Source: Leptospirillum sp. (GTDB lineage Bacteria; Nitrospirota; Leptospirillia; Leptospirillales; Leptospirillaceae). Taken from it: a stretch of 64,000 nucleotides of DNA. The stretch spans positions 71,638-135,637 of the forward strand of contig DAHUYM010000005.1 in assembly GCA_027315205.1 (NCBI GenBank), written 5' to 3'. A program made the position numbers and the translations under genes. Of this stretch, positions 1 to 8,060 are shown piece by piece (the first letter of the stretch is position 1; each line of letters starts with the position of its first letter). Under the pieces are notes generated by a model that saw only the letters and a list, made by a program, of their open reading frames with translations, searched no databases and was not told the origin of the DNA.

Positions 1-228
1 CTGACGGTCGACATCGGGCGGGAAAAGAGAACCATCGTGGCGGGAATCGCCGGGTCGTATGAGCCGGAACAGCTCGTGGGAAAGACCGTCCTGATCCTCG
101 CCAACCTGAAGCCCGCGAAACTCATGGGCGTCGAATCCCAGGGGATGCTCCTCGCAGCCCAGACGGGCGAAGGGGTCTCCGTAATCGTGTTCGACCGCCC
201 GGCATCCCCGGGCGCCGAAATCCGATAG
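1..228 (+). CDS. metG: Methionyl-tRNA synthetase, C-terminal tRNA-binding domain (5' truncated by window)
   Basis: Only the last 75 codons are inside the window; the frame is open from base 1, so the start lies upstream. The visible residues, including the run VGKTVLILANLKPAKLMGVES, fit the EMAP/Trbp111-type OB-fold that many bacterial methionyl-tRNA synthetases carry at the C-terminus, where it dimerises and holds tRNA. The immediate downstream neighbour is tatD, a common metG-tatD arrangement. A free-standing tRNA-binding protein (CsaA/YgjH type) cannot be excluded because the catalytic part is not visible. Confidence 0.8.
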   Translation: MTVDIGREKRTIVAGIAGSYEPEQLVGKTVLILANLKPAKLMGVESQGMLLAAQTGEGVSVIVFDRPASPGAEIR

Positions 229-240
229 GATCCTATAAAG

Positions 241-1032
241 ATGGCCCCCGGTTTCATCGACAGCCATGCCCACCTGAACCTGATGCCGGAGGGGTTTGCG
301 CCGGACGAGGTCTTCTTGCGTTCCATGAAGGCCGGCCTCGAAGCGCTCGTCAACGTCGGGACGAATATCGATCACTCCCGGGAATCGATCTCCCTCGCGG
401 AGAAGAACCCCCGGATTTTCGCGACCGTCGGGCTCCACCCGAGCGAGGCCCATCTCTGGAACGACGAGACCTCGAAGACGATCGCCGAATTGGCCCGGGC
501 GCCCCGGGTGGTCGCCATCGGGGAAACGGGGCTGGACTTCTCCTACCCTGAACCTTCCCGGGAAGACCAGGAACGGGCTTTCCGGGGGCATATCGCCCTG
601 GCCCTCAGCCTGTCACTTCCCCTCGTGATCCATTGCCGGGATGCGTTCGACCGTCTTTTCGCAATCCTTTCGGAGGAAAGGCTTCCTTCACCTCCCGGAG
701 TCCTCCACTGTTTCACGGGGGATGAAAAATCAGCCCGGACAGCGGTCGGGCTCGGATTCTACATCTCCTTTTCCGGCATCGTGACGTTCAAGAACGCCTC
801 CTCCCTCCGTGCCGTCGCCCGCATCGTTCCGGAAGACCGGGTACTGGTCGAGACCGACTGCCCCTACCTGGCGCCGGTGCCCTACCGGGGCAAGACGAAC
901 GAACCGGCCTTCATCCCCGAGATCCTGAACACCCTGTCCCTTGAAACAGGACGCGAGCTTTCGGATCTCTCCCTGCGGATCGTCCGGAACACCCGGACTC
1001 TGTTCCGCCTCCCCGCAGCGGATCGTCCATGA
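241..1032 (+). CDS. tatD: TatD family metal-dependent hydrolase (DNase)
   Basis: This 263-aa protein is the normal size for TatD. The N-terminal FIDSHAHL supplies the metal-binding HxH. GETGLDFSY in the middle and ETDCPYLAPVPYRGKTNEP near the end are the family signatures for further metal ligands (Glu, Asp). Members are TIM-barrel, Mg-dependent 3'-5' exonucleases or deoxyribonucleases acting in the cytosol. The start lies 12 bases after the metG stop and the stop overlaps the next gene by ATGA, so metG, tatD and the acetyltransferase are probably one transcript. Confidence 0.93.
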   Translation: MAPGFIDSHAHLNLMPEGFAPDEVFLRSMKAGLEALVNVGTNIDHSRESISLAEKNPRIFATVGLHPSEAHLWNDETSKTIAELARAPRVVAIGETGLDFSYPEPSREDQERAFRGHIALALSLSLPLVIHCRDAFDRLFAILSEERLPSPPGVLHCFTGDEKSARTAVGLGFYISFSGIVTFKNASSLRAVARIVPEDRVLVETDCPYLAPVPYRGKTNEPAFIPEILNTLSLETGRELSDLSLRIVRNTRTLFRLPAADRP

Positions 1033-1508
1033 TCGTCGAACCTGCAAGCCCTGCCGATCTCCCCCGGATCCTCGACATCCAGCGAAAGGCCTTCGCCCGG
1101 TATTCTTCCCGGATCGACACGGAACCCTGGCTCGGGGAAACCCTGGAAGAGCTGGAAGCGGACTCTCGGGAGAAAACCATCCTTGTGGCGAAGGATGAGA
1201 ATGGGACGCCTGTCGGCTCGGTCCGGTTCATGACGGTCGAAGGCGTGGTTTTCGTCCGGAAAATCTCTGTCGATCCTGACGTCCAGGGCCACGGCGCCGG
1301 ACGCGCCCTGATCGAAGCCCTCGAGCGGTCCGTTCCTCCGGAAGCCCACAAAATCTTTCTGTGCACTCTTCTCCGGACGGAGCGGAACATCCCTTTTTTC
1401 CTGTCCCTGGGATACCGTCCCGAATCCCTTATGCCCGACCACTACCGGCATGCCGATCTGATCTGTTTCGGAAAACACCTGAATCCCCGGGACACCGGGA
1501 ACCGGTAA
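1029..1508 (+). CDS. GNAT family N-acetyltransferase
   Basis: This 159-aa protein has the GNAT fold throughout. VFVRKISVDPDVQGHGAGRALIE is the beta4 strand plus acetyl-CoA pyrophosphate-binding loop (Q/R-x-x-G-x-G/A with QGHGAG), and NIPFFLSLGYRP is the usual C-terminal F-x-x-x-G-Y/F element. The substrate cannot be read from the sequence. The start overlaps the tatD stop (ATGA), which implies translational coupling. It is not RimI; a better RimI candidate sits at 54815-55390. Confidence 0.85.
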   Translation: MIVEPASPADLPRILDIQRKAFARYSSRIDTEPWLGETLEELEADSREKTILVAKDENGTPVGSVRFMTVEGVVFVRKISVDPDVQGHGAGRALIEALERSVPPEAHKIFLCTLLRTERNIPFFLSLGYRPESLMPDHYRHADLICFGKHLNPRDTGNR

Positions 1509-1565
1509 CGTCCTTTTGCACTTTCCGTCCCGAAAATGGCACACTCTTCAGTCAGGAGGAACGCG

Positions 1566-2114
1566 ATGGCCCGTGTCGTCCTGGTGGACGGGTACAACGT
1601 CATCGGATCGGAAGGACGTTTCCGAAGGAACAGGGAAATCCTGGAAAAGGAACGGATGAACCTCGTCCGGCAGCTTTCGGAGTACCGATCCCGTCTCGAG
1701 GCCGGGACCGAAATTCTGCTCGTGTTCGACGGGTTTGCCTCGGACAGGGACCGATCCCTCACGAAGGCAAGAGGGGGGGTCACCGTTCTTTTTTCCGAAG
1801 AAGAGGGCACCGCCGATGCGGTCCTCATACGGTTGGCGGAGCGGTATAGGGAAAAAGCCATCGTCGTCTCCTCCGACAGGGAGGTCCTGGATCAATCCGG
1901 AAAATCCGGCGCCCGAACGATCGGCGCCCGCGAGTTCATGCAAAGGGTCGGTGCCCGGGTCCTCCCCCAGTCCTCCGTATTACCTGCGATGGCTTCGATG
2001 AAAGAGGAGTCCGATGACAGCGACGTCCCTCCCAAAAACTCCAGGAAACGGGGAAACCCCCGCCGTCTTTCCAAGAAGGAACGGTCACGCCGCCGAACCC
2101 TGGACACCCTCTGA
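1566..2114 (+). CDS. YacP-like NYN domain protein (putative RNase)
   Basis: The ATG at 1566 follows a strong Shine-Dalgarno (AGGAGGA at about 1554-1560), so this start was chosen over an upstream in-frame ATG at 1536. The 182-aa product opens with RVVLVDGYNVIG, the acidic motif of PIN-like NYN/YacP (Rae1) nucleases, and carries LVFDG and ADAVLIRLAE further on, as in the family. YacP/Rae1 of Bacillus is a ribosome-associated endoribonuclease. The last 40 residues are Lys/Arg/Ser-rich (KKERSRRR), suggesting RNA or ribosome contact. Nuclease activity is inferred only from the fold. Confidence 0.78.
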   Translation: MARVVLVDGYNVIGSEGRFRRNREILEKERMNLVRQLSEYRSRLEAGTEILLVFDGFASDRDRSLTKARGGVTVLFSEEEGTADAVLIRLAERYREKAIVVSSDREVLDQSGKSGARTIGAREFMQRVGARVLPQSSVLPAMASMKEESDDSDVPPKNSRKRGNPRRLSKKERSRRRTLDTL

Positions 2115-2117
2115 GAC

Positions 2118-3617
2118 GTGACGCCGGCCGGGACACGATCCGATCCTCCATCTCCCAGCCGGCCGGAACCCTCAAAAAAAGGGGGTCGCACCTCGTTCGA
2201 ACGCCGGTTCCTCTCCCCCAAATCCCCGGAACACTATCTGGATCAAAGCCGCCTTGAACACATGCAGTTAAAGCGGTCCCTGGGCCGCCTCGACCTGACC
2301 CTACTCGGTATCGGGGGCGTCATCGGGGTCGGGGTCTTCGTCCTGACCGGTATCGCGGCTTCGCGCCATGCGGGACCCTCCGTCACCCTCTCGTTCCTGT
2401 TGGGAGGGGTGATCGCGACGCTCGCGGCCTTGATCTACGCGGAGTTCGCCTCGAGGGTTCCGGTGACCGGTTCGGCGTATGCTTATGTCTCCATGGCGTT
2501 CGGGGAGATCCCTGCGTTCCTGACCGGCTGGTCCCTGATCCTGACTTACGCCGTGGGTGCGGTCACCGTATCGATCGGCTGGGCGGGCTACGTGAAGTCC
2601 CTCTTCACCGGCCTTCATATCCCCTATCTTCCGGAGAATCTGACCCGGAACCCTTTCGATGGGGGGACCGTCAACCTCCCCGCGGGTCTTGTCCTGATCC
2701 TGATTCTGGCCGTCCTCATGATCGGCACCCGCGGGTCGTCTTCCTTCAACAACCTGATGGTCTGCGTGAAAATCGGGATCATCGCCCTTTTCCTGGTTCT
2801 GGGCGGACACCATATCCACCCGGCCTACTGGCATCCGTTCTTTCCGCACGGTCCCATGGGGGTCCTGACGGGCACCATGACGATTTTTTTCGCTTACGTC
2901 GGGTTCGATGCCGTGACGACGGCATCAGAGGAAGCCCATAACCCCCAGAAGGACGTGCCGTTCGGGATCATCACCGCACTGGGCCTTTCCACGATTCTTT
3001 ACATGGCCGTGGCCTTCGTGCTCACGGGCATGGTGCCTTCGGCCTCCCTCGACAATCCCGCACCGGTCGCCAACGCCCTTCTGGCCGTGGGGGTCCGCTT
3101 CGGGCAGACGCTCGTGACGACGGGAGCCCTGGTGGGACTGACGAGCGTCCTGCTCGTTCTCCTGTTCGCCCAGAGCCGCATTCTGGTCATGATGGCACGG
3201 GACGGGCTCATGCCCCGGTTCATGTACCGTGTCCACGCCCAAAGGCGGACCCCAATCCCGGTGCTCGCCCTCCTTATGGTCTGCGTGTCGGTCCCGGCCA
3301 TGCTCTTCCCGATCAATACGCTGGCACAGCTCACGTCGGGAGGAACGCTCCTGTCCTTCATCATGGTGTCCCTGGCACTTCTCAGGTTCCGGCGCACCCA
3401 TCCCGAGGCAAACGGGCATTTCCGGGTTCCGTTCGTGCCGTTTCTTCCCCTTCTTTCCATCGCCCTCGACCTTCTCCTCATCGGGTCGGTCCCCCGATCG
3501 ACCCTCATCCTTCTTCTTGGCTGGCTCATGGCCGGAGGGGTTTTCTACCTGGGCAATGTTGTCCTCTGTTCGCGCCATGCACCCGAAAGCGAGATTCACG
3601 GCGAACCCTTTTCTTGA
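2118..3617 (+). CDS. APC superfamily amino-acid permease (CAT-like)
   Basis: A 499-aa integral membrane protein with about 12 hydrophobic segments beginning at GRLDLTLLGIGGVIGVGVFVLTG, the TM1 consensus of the cationic amino-acid transporter branch of APC. A second family signature, FFAYVGFDAVTTASEEAHNPQKDVP, lies near residues 255-280. The GTG at 2118 keeps the usual 25-45 residue cytoplasmic tail before TM1, but it has no clear ribosome binding site; an ATG at 2262 would cut close to TM1. It follows the yacP-like gene with 3 bases between them, so it is likely co-transcribed. The substrate (basic or branched amino acid) is not determinable. Confidence 0.87.
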   Translation: MTPAGTRSDPPSPSRPEPSKKGGRTSFERRFLSPKSPEHYLDQSRLEHMQLKRSLGRLDLTLLGIGGVIGVGVFVLTGIAASRHAGPSVTLSFLLGGVIATLAALIYAEFASRVPVTGSAYAYVSMAFGEIPAFLTGWSLILTYAVGAVTVSIGWAGYVKSLFTGLHIPYLPENLTRNPFDGGTVNLPAGLVLILILAVLMIGTRGSSSFNNLMVCVKIGIIALFLVLGGHHIHPAYWHPFFPHGPMGVLTGTMTIFFAYVGFDAVTTASEEAHNPQKDVPFGIITALGLSTILYMAVAFVLTGMVPSASLDNPAPVANALLAVGVRFGQTLVTTGALVGLTSVLLVLLFAQSRILVMMARDGLMPRFMYRVHAQRRTPIPVLALLMVCVSVPAMLFPINTLAQLTSGGTLLSFIMVSLALLRFRRTHPEANGHFRVPFVPFLPLLSIALDLLLIGSVPRSTLILLLGWLMAGGVFYLGNVVLCSRHAPESEIHGEPFS

Positions 3618-3639
3618 ACGCACGTCCCCGTTCCGGTAA

Positions 3640-3664
3640 GATCGGGACCAGAATTTTCCCGATC
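3640..3664. other. Perfect 8-bp inverted repeat (hairpin) between permease and lipoprotein genes
   Basis: GATCGGGA (3640-3647) and TCCCGATC (3657-3664) are exact complements around a 9-base loop. No T-run follows on plus, so it is not a canonical intrinsic terminator. It may be a 3'-end hairpin of the permease mRNA or an operator. Confidence 0.4.
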
Positions 3665-3690
3665 CGACCAACCGGAGAAAAACAAAACAC

Positions 3691-4695
3691 ATGAGCCATT
3701 TACCCCCGACGATCGCGCGCATCGTCGCGACCCTTTTCCTGGGCCTGGCCGGGCTCTCATCCATCACGTCCTGCGGAGGTGGACCGACCGTCGCCTCGGC
3801 CACAGGACACTACCTGTATCTGGCCTCGAGCAATGGGATCTACGGGTTTTCCATCATGTCGAACAATACGATTTCTCCCCTGTCGAATACGGCCTTGGCG
3901 AGCGGGGCCTACACGGCCGTTATCGTCGATCCGACCCCTGGGGGGGTCAACTCTCCCGTTCTGTACGCCGTTAACTCGGGAGCGTCGATTTCAAGTTTCG
4001 CGATCAACGGCAATGGGACCCTGGGAAGTGTTTCGAGTTTATCGTTAACGGGAAACTGCCTGGCGCACTATTCCGGACTTTCGCTCACGGCCGACGGGAA
4101 CTGGCTCCTGGCCGTCGACAATTCCGTGGCCACGAGCAATATAGACGCCATCAACCTCAAAACGAATACGTGTGAAACAGTCTCATCGGTGGACGGCTCG
4201 AATTTCCCCATTACTCTTGCCGTCAACTGCACCCTTTCCGGGGGGAACTGCAACGTGCTGGTGACGGAGGCTTCTACAATTGGCTCATCGACTCCTTCGA
4301 CACAGGTCCTGATTCCGTCATGGAGTTCCTCGACCGGCAGGTTTTCGGGAACAGCAACACCGTTGGGCGGGCTGGGTACCACCGCCCAGTCGGTCGTCTT
4401 CGACGCCGCGACCCTGTATTATTACCTGACGGCCCCTTCCTCCAATGAAATCGGCAGCCTCGTTTCCTCTTTTTCCTCCTCGACTGGTTTCACATCAACG
4501 CTTTCCTTTTCCACAATAACGAGCACCCCCTGCCTCGACGTCCTGAACAATGCCCTGTACCTTCCAACCACCAACGGATCCGTCTATCAGTTCGGAGTGG
4601 ATACGTCGGGAGGGATCCAAAGTGCCAGCCAGCTGTGGAGTCTCTCCTCCACACCTTCCATACCCACGATTTATGCCTGCGCCGTTTTAGACTAA
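3691..4695 (+). CDS. Exported lipoprotein with predicted beta-propeller
   Basis: A 334-aa protein. Residues 1-28 are a lipoprotein signal ending in the lipobox ITSC with Cys28. The rest is Ser/Thr/Gly-rich and repeats a pattern of short beta strands of the type YLYLASSNGIYGFSI, LYAVNSGASISSFAI and WLLAVDNS. Repeats of this kind occur in YncE/6-phosphogluconolactonase-like seven-bladed propellers. Several Cys occur in close pairs, which may form disulfides in the periplasm. It is the first of four secreted-protein genes in a row. The function is unknown and no catalytic motif is visible. Confidence 0.75.
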   Translation: MSHLPPTIARIVATLFLGLAGLSSITSCGGGPTVASATGHYLYLASSNGIYGFSIMSNNTISPLSNTALASGAYTAVIVDPTPGGVNSPVLYAVNSGASISSFAINGNGTLGSVSSLSLTGNCLAHYSGLSLTADGNWLLAVDNSVATSNIDAINLKTNTCETVSSVDGSNFPITLAVNCTLSGGNCNVLVTEASTIGSSTPSTQVLIPSWSSSTGRFSGTATPLGGLGTTAQSVVFDAATLYYYLTAPSSNEIGSLVSSFSSSTGFTSTLSFSTITSTPCLDVLNNALYLPTTNGSVYQFGVDTSGGIQSASQLWSLSSTPSIPTIYACAVLD

Positions 4696-4704
4696 GTAAA
4701 ATTT

Positions 4705-4720
4705 AGTGATATAAATCACT
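4705..4720. promoter_or_regulatory. Candidate CRP/FNR-type palindrome upstream of a lipoprotein gene
   Basis: AGTGAT-ATAA-ATCACT contains GTGA-N6-TCAC, the core of CRP/FNR-family operators, in an AT-rich stretch about 108 bases before the ATG at 4828. It also starts just 9 bases after the stop of the preceding gene and is followed by TTTTAT, so a weak terminator is an alternative reading. Confidence 0.35.
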
Positions 4721-4827
4721 TTTATATGTGACCCTTTTCACCGCTTTTTCCAACCAAACCCCATAGAATTCAGACCGGTTTTCTTCCCTTATATGATCCC
4801 TTCATCGTTCTTTGGGAGAACACGTGC

Positions 4828-5517
4828 ATGAATACGGGTCGTCGCGAAGACGTTTCGATCCTCATCCTTACGCTTCTGACCCTAAGTCTTTTTCTCCTCT
4901 CCGCCTGCGGAAGCACGGTTACGTCCGCCGGACGGGGAGGTCTGACCCGGGCCCGAAAACCGGTCGATCCCTTTTCGCCGGTTCAGTCGATGAGTTCCGA
5001 TGCCTGCTTTTCCCTCCCCTACGGTTCGGATCTGCTCTCCTGCATCCCGGGACAATCCCTGGCATTCGAAACGGTGGACGACCCCGGCGAGGTCGTAAAA
5101 GTGTCTCCCGGCAACTACACGATGCAAGGAGTCGTGGAAAGCGGACACGCCCAATCCGTCGCCGGGGAAGGTCCGGAAATGATGCTGATCGAGCCTTTTT
5201 CCCTGAAAATTTCCATCAACGAATCGGGAGCCCTCTCGATGGCCGAAAACTCTCGATTTTCGCTCTCGGCCGCCAATACCAGCGGGCGCAACATAACCAT
5301 GACCCTGAACGACGGCACCCAGAATGCGTTTACCGTTTCCGGCACTCTCCTTCCTCTACCAGGCAACCTTCTGCTCGGAGGAACAGGCTTTTCGATCCAG
5401 GCCATCGGCAAGACCGGGACCGACCGAAGCATCCGGATGGACGCGGTCCTGATCCCGGACAGCGGCCCCCCTTCCTATAAAAAACCCCCCGCCGGAGAAG
5501 TCGTCGGCAAATCCTAG
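4828..5517 (+). CDS. Putative lipoprotein of unknown function
   Basis: A 229-aa protein with a lipoprotein signal ending LLSAC (lipid-bearing Cys27). The mature part is Ser-rich, has two further Cys at about residues 59 and 71, and continues in beta-type sequence with no recognised domain. Another ATG-led reading lies in a second frame over the same bases, but only this frame has a signal peptide. The neighbours are secreted proteins as well. I do not recognise the family. Confidence 0.72.
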   Translation: MNTGRREDVSILILTLLTLSLFLLSACGSTVTSAGRGGLTRARKPVDPFSPVQSMSSDACFSLPYGSDLLSCIPGQSLAFETVDDPGEVVKVSPGNYTMQGVVESGHAQSVAGEGPEMMLIEPFSLKISINESGALSMAENSRFSLSAANTSGRNITMTLNDGTQNAFTVSGTLLPLPGNLLLGGTGFSIQAIGKTGTDRSIRMDAVLIPDSGPPSYKKPPAGEVVGKS

Positions 5518-5836
5518 CGGTCTTCCAAGAAATCGCAACCTGATCCACTTGCTCCGGAAAGCGGACCTGTCCCGGTGCTCCGGATCGTTCCTTCCGTCGT
5601 TTCCGATCCCCCAGCACCTCAACCGATAATGATTCTCGTTCCCATAACGTTCCGAAGAAGTCCCCCGAAAGACCTTCCTGTCTCGCCAAGTCATTTCCTC
5701 CGCCAAATATGACCAATCGTTGACCAGAACAACCTTTCAATAACCCCTGAATCCGCTTTCCTGTGGCTGGCATCTTCTTTGCTTCGCGATTCCGCTCGTG
5801 CGTTTCACAATACGGATCGACGAAAGGAATGCCTTC

Positions 5837-6355
5837 ATGAATAAAAAAATCCTTGGGACCCTCATCGGGATCCTGGGAGCCTGGCTTTTTCTGGTCCCTT
5901 ATACCGCCGGTGCCCAGGAGCGCACCCTCCTGACACCGGGTTTGGAGATCTCGAACGGAGCGGCCGGCCTCGCGGGGCAAGGCAAGATTTTCCTGGTCCC
6001 GAACCTGGGCTTCGAACTCGACGTGGGCTGGACACCCCAAGTGTGCGGCAACTGTACGCTCTCCCAGACGACAGTCACGGCCAATCTTTTCTACTGGATC
6101 AACCCGGTACGATACGCGAGCCTTTACCTGGCGGCGGGACCGGGTTTCGGGTATTTCAATCTTTCCCGGCCTGTCTCCGCATCTTCTCTGCTCCCCGTCT
6201 TCGACGTCGGGGTCGGGGTCGTTTTCTGGCCTTCGCGTCGTTTGGGAATCGAGCTCGAAAACCGCTGGTTCTTTCCCGACGGAGGACTCTCCGGAAACAC
6301 CGGCGGATCCCTCACAACCGACCGGTGGTTCATCGGATTGTCCGTCCCGATCTGA
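5837..6355 (+). CDS. Small outer-membrane beta-barrel protein (OmpA/OmpW-like size)
   Basis: The ATG at 5837 was chosen because a GAAAGGAA ribosome binding site precedes it and the product opens with a clean signal peptide (MNKKILGTLIGILGAW ... AGAQE). The mature chain of about 148 residues alternates polar and hydrophobic residues with aromatic girdle positions and ends in IGLSVPI, as expected for an eight-stranded barrel. A single close Cys pair (VCGNC) is unusual for a barrel. A function cannot be assigned. Confidence 0.72.
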   Translation: MNKKILGTLIGILGAWLFLVPYTAGAQERTLLTPGLEISNGAAGLAGQGKIFLVPNLGFELDVGWTPQVCGNCTLSQTTVTANLFYWINPVRYASLYLAAGPGFGYFNLSRPVSASSLLPVFDVGVGVVFWPSRRLGIELENRWFFPDGGLSGNTGGSLTTDRWFIGLSVPI

Positions 6356-6397
6356 CCCAAGTGATCCCGATCCCAACAACATCGAGGACCCCGAACC

Positions 6398-7948
6398 ATG
6401 TCTCCCCGTAGTCGTCCTATCTTTCGAAATCTCTTCTCGGGAATCATCCTTTTTATGATCGGCGCCATCCTGTCCGGGTGCCAGGGAAACACCCTGAGCT
6501 TCTCCCAGGGCAATACGGAGTCGGTCGTTACCGGGGTTGCTTTCGACGGACCGGTCGAGGGGGCTACGGTCGCCCTCGAAGCCTTCCCTCCAGGGTCCGG
6601 CATCCTGGGGACGGCGACGACCGATCCCCATGGATCGTTTACACTCGCGACTGGTGCCCTGGACCCGAACGGGATCTATCTCCTGACCGTTCGTAACGGT
6701 CAGACGCTCGATCTCGCGACGGGGGTCCGGATCACGTTCGGACAGGGGGATTACCTGTGGGCGATCGGGACGGGGAGCGACTTCGTTTCCGGAACGTTGA
6801 GCGTCACACCGTTCACGACGATGGAGAGCACGCTGGCCCTTACCTTTTCCGGCACGGGAACCTCCCCGGCCCACTCGTTTTCCCAATCGGAGAGTCTCTG
6901 GTCGGGGTATCTCGGATTCGATCCGCTGAAAACCGCTGTCGTGGATCCGACGGCCGGCCCCGGCCAGGTCACGCCGGGAGGATTGTACGGACTGTATCTC
7001 GCGGGCTTCTCCCAGCTCGCCGCGAACATCGGGTCCGCCCAGAACCTGGCCGCAGGATCGGCGAATACCCTAGGGCTTCTGGCCCAGATCGACAGCGATC
7101 TTTCAGACGGCGTCCTGAACGGAAAAGCCTCTGGGGCGTCCGCGTCCCTTTCCTACTATGGGTATACATTGTCTGGGGATACGCTTCGCAAGGATCTTTC
7201 CGCCGCCGTCCTCGAATTTTTGTGGAACGCCCGGAACCAGACCGGACTGACGCCCACACAGGTCGCCGGCTCGGCCAATGCTCTTGCCCTGAACACGTCG
7301 TCGCTCTTCCCTTCCGGAACGCCTTCCGCCGCTCCGGATCCGGGGTCGCCAAACATCCTGATCCAGTCCCCCCAGCCCAATATGTATTACAACGGATCGC
7401 TTCTGGTATCGGGATCCGCCTCCGACGACCTTGGGATCGGAAGCCTTGTCCTCTCCTCCTCGGACCTGTCGTTACCGGGGGGCGTCCTGACCGGAAACCC
7501 CATCCTGACCCAGATCGACACGACGGCCTATTCCGACGGAGCCTACGACCTCCTCTTCACCGCCACCGACTATGCCGGGAACATCGCCACGAAATCGATC
7601 CCCTTCGAGATCGACAACACCCCGCCGTCGATCTCCGGTCTCGCCCCGGCCCCAAATGCCGGGCTGACCTTCTGTACCGGGACGTCGGAGCCGGTGACGG
7701 TCACCGGAACCCTGACCGATTCGGGCTCGGGACCGAAAACCATTCAGGTTAAAGAATTAACTCCCCAATCGTTGACCCTGACCTCCCTTCTTTCGTCTCT
7801 TTCAAGCACACAGACGTCGTTTCAATTCAGCTTTCTCGTCCCCTCGACGGGAGGCTGCCACCAGGCGACGTTCACCTTTGCCCTCACGGGATACGACAAC
7901 CTTTTTAACTCCGAGCCGTTTTCCTACACTCTCACCATCCAGAACTGA
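6398..7948 (+). CDS. Large lipoprotein with carboxypeptidase-regulatory-like and Ig-like segments
   Basis: A 516-aa protein. Residues 1-28 are a lipoprotein signal ending ILSGC. Residues about 45-110 (VTGVAFDGPVEGATVALEA through TDPHGSFTLATGAL) match the pattern of carboxypeptidase-regulatory-like or surface-adhesin CNA-B type folds. Residues about 315-400 (SPQPNMYYNGSLLVSGSASD through FTATDYAGN) and 405-516 resemble two bacterial Ig-like domains. The central part is helical and Ala/Leu-rich. The likely location is the outer membrane or cell surface. It closes the secreted-protein cluster. Confidence 0.75.
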   Translation: MSPRSRPIFRNLFSGIILFMIGAILSGCQGNTLSFSQGNTESVVTGVAFDGPVEGATVALEAFPPGSGILGTATTDPHGSFTLATGALDPNGIYLLTVRNGQTLDLATGVRITFGQGDYLWAIGTGSDFVSGTLSVTPFTTMESTLALTFSGTGTSPAHSFSQSESLWSGYLGFDPLKTAVVDPTAGPGQVTPGGLYGLYLAGFSQLAANIGSAQNLAAGSANTLGLLAQIDSDLSDGVLNGKASGASASLSYYGYTLSGDTLRKDLSAAVLEFLWNARNQTGLTPTQVAGSANALALNTSSLFPSGTPSAAPDPGSPNILIQSPQPNMYYNGSLLVSGSASDDLGIGSLVLSSSDLSLPGGVLTGNPILTQIDTTAYSDGAYDLLFTATDYAGNIATKSIPFEIDNTPPSISGLAPAPNAGLTFCTGTSEPVTVTGTLTDSGSGPKTIQVKELTPQSLTLTSLLSSLSSTQTSFQFSFLVPSTGGCHQATFTFALTGYDNLFNSEPFSYTLTIQN

Positions 7949-7981
7949 CCGGCATCTCCGGGGAAAAACCGCGGGATCGGG

Positions 7982-8010
7982 TTGCATCGCCCGGACCACA
8001 ACGATAGTAT
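7982..8010 (+). promoter_or_regulatory. Candidate sigma70-type promoter for the APC-USP permease
   Basis: TTGCAT (7982-7987), a 17-base spacer, and TAGTAT (8005-8010) lie 50 bases upstream of the permease start at 8061, after the preceding lipoprotein stop. The fit is by consensus only. Confidence 0.45.
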
Positions 8011-8060
8011 AAAAAGGTTTTGTCGGATCTCGGGTTCACCTTCATCGCACAAGGAATCCC

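Noticed and set aside
5330-6886. 518-codon minus-strand frame across three secreted-protein genes
   Set aside because: It spans separate genes with signal peptides on plus and encodes charge-rich low-complexity sequence only.
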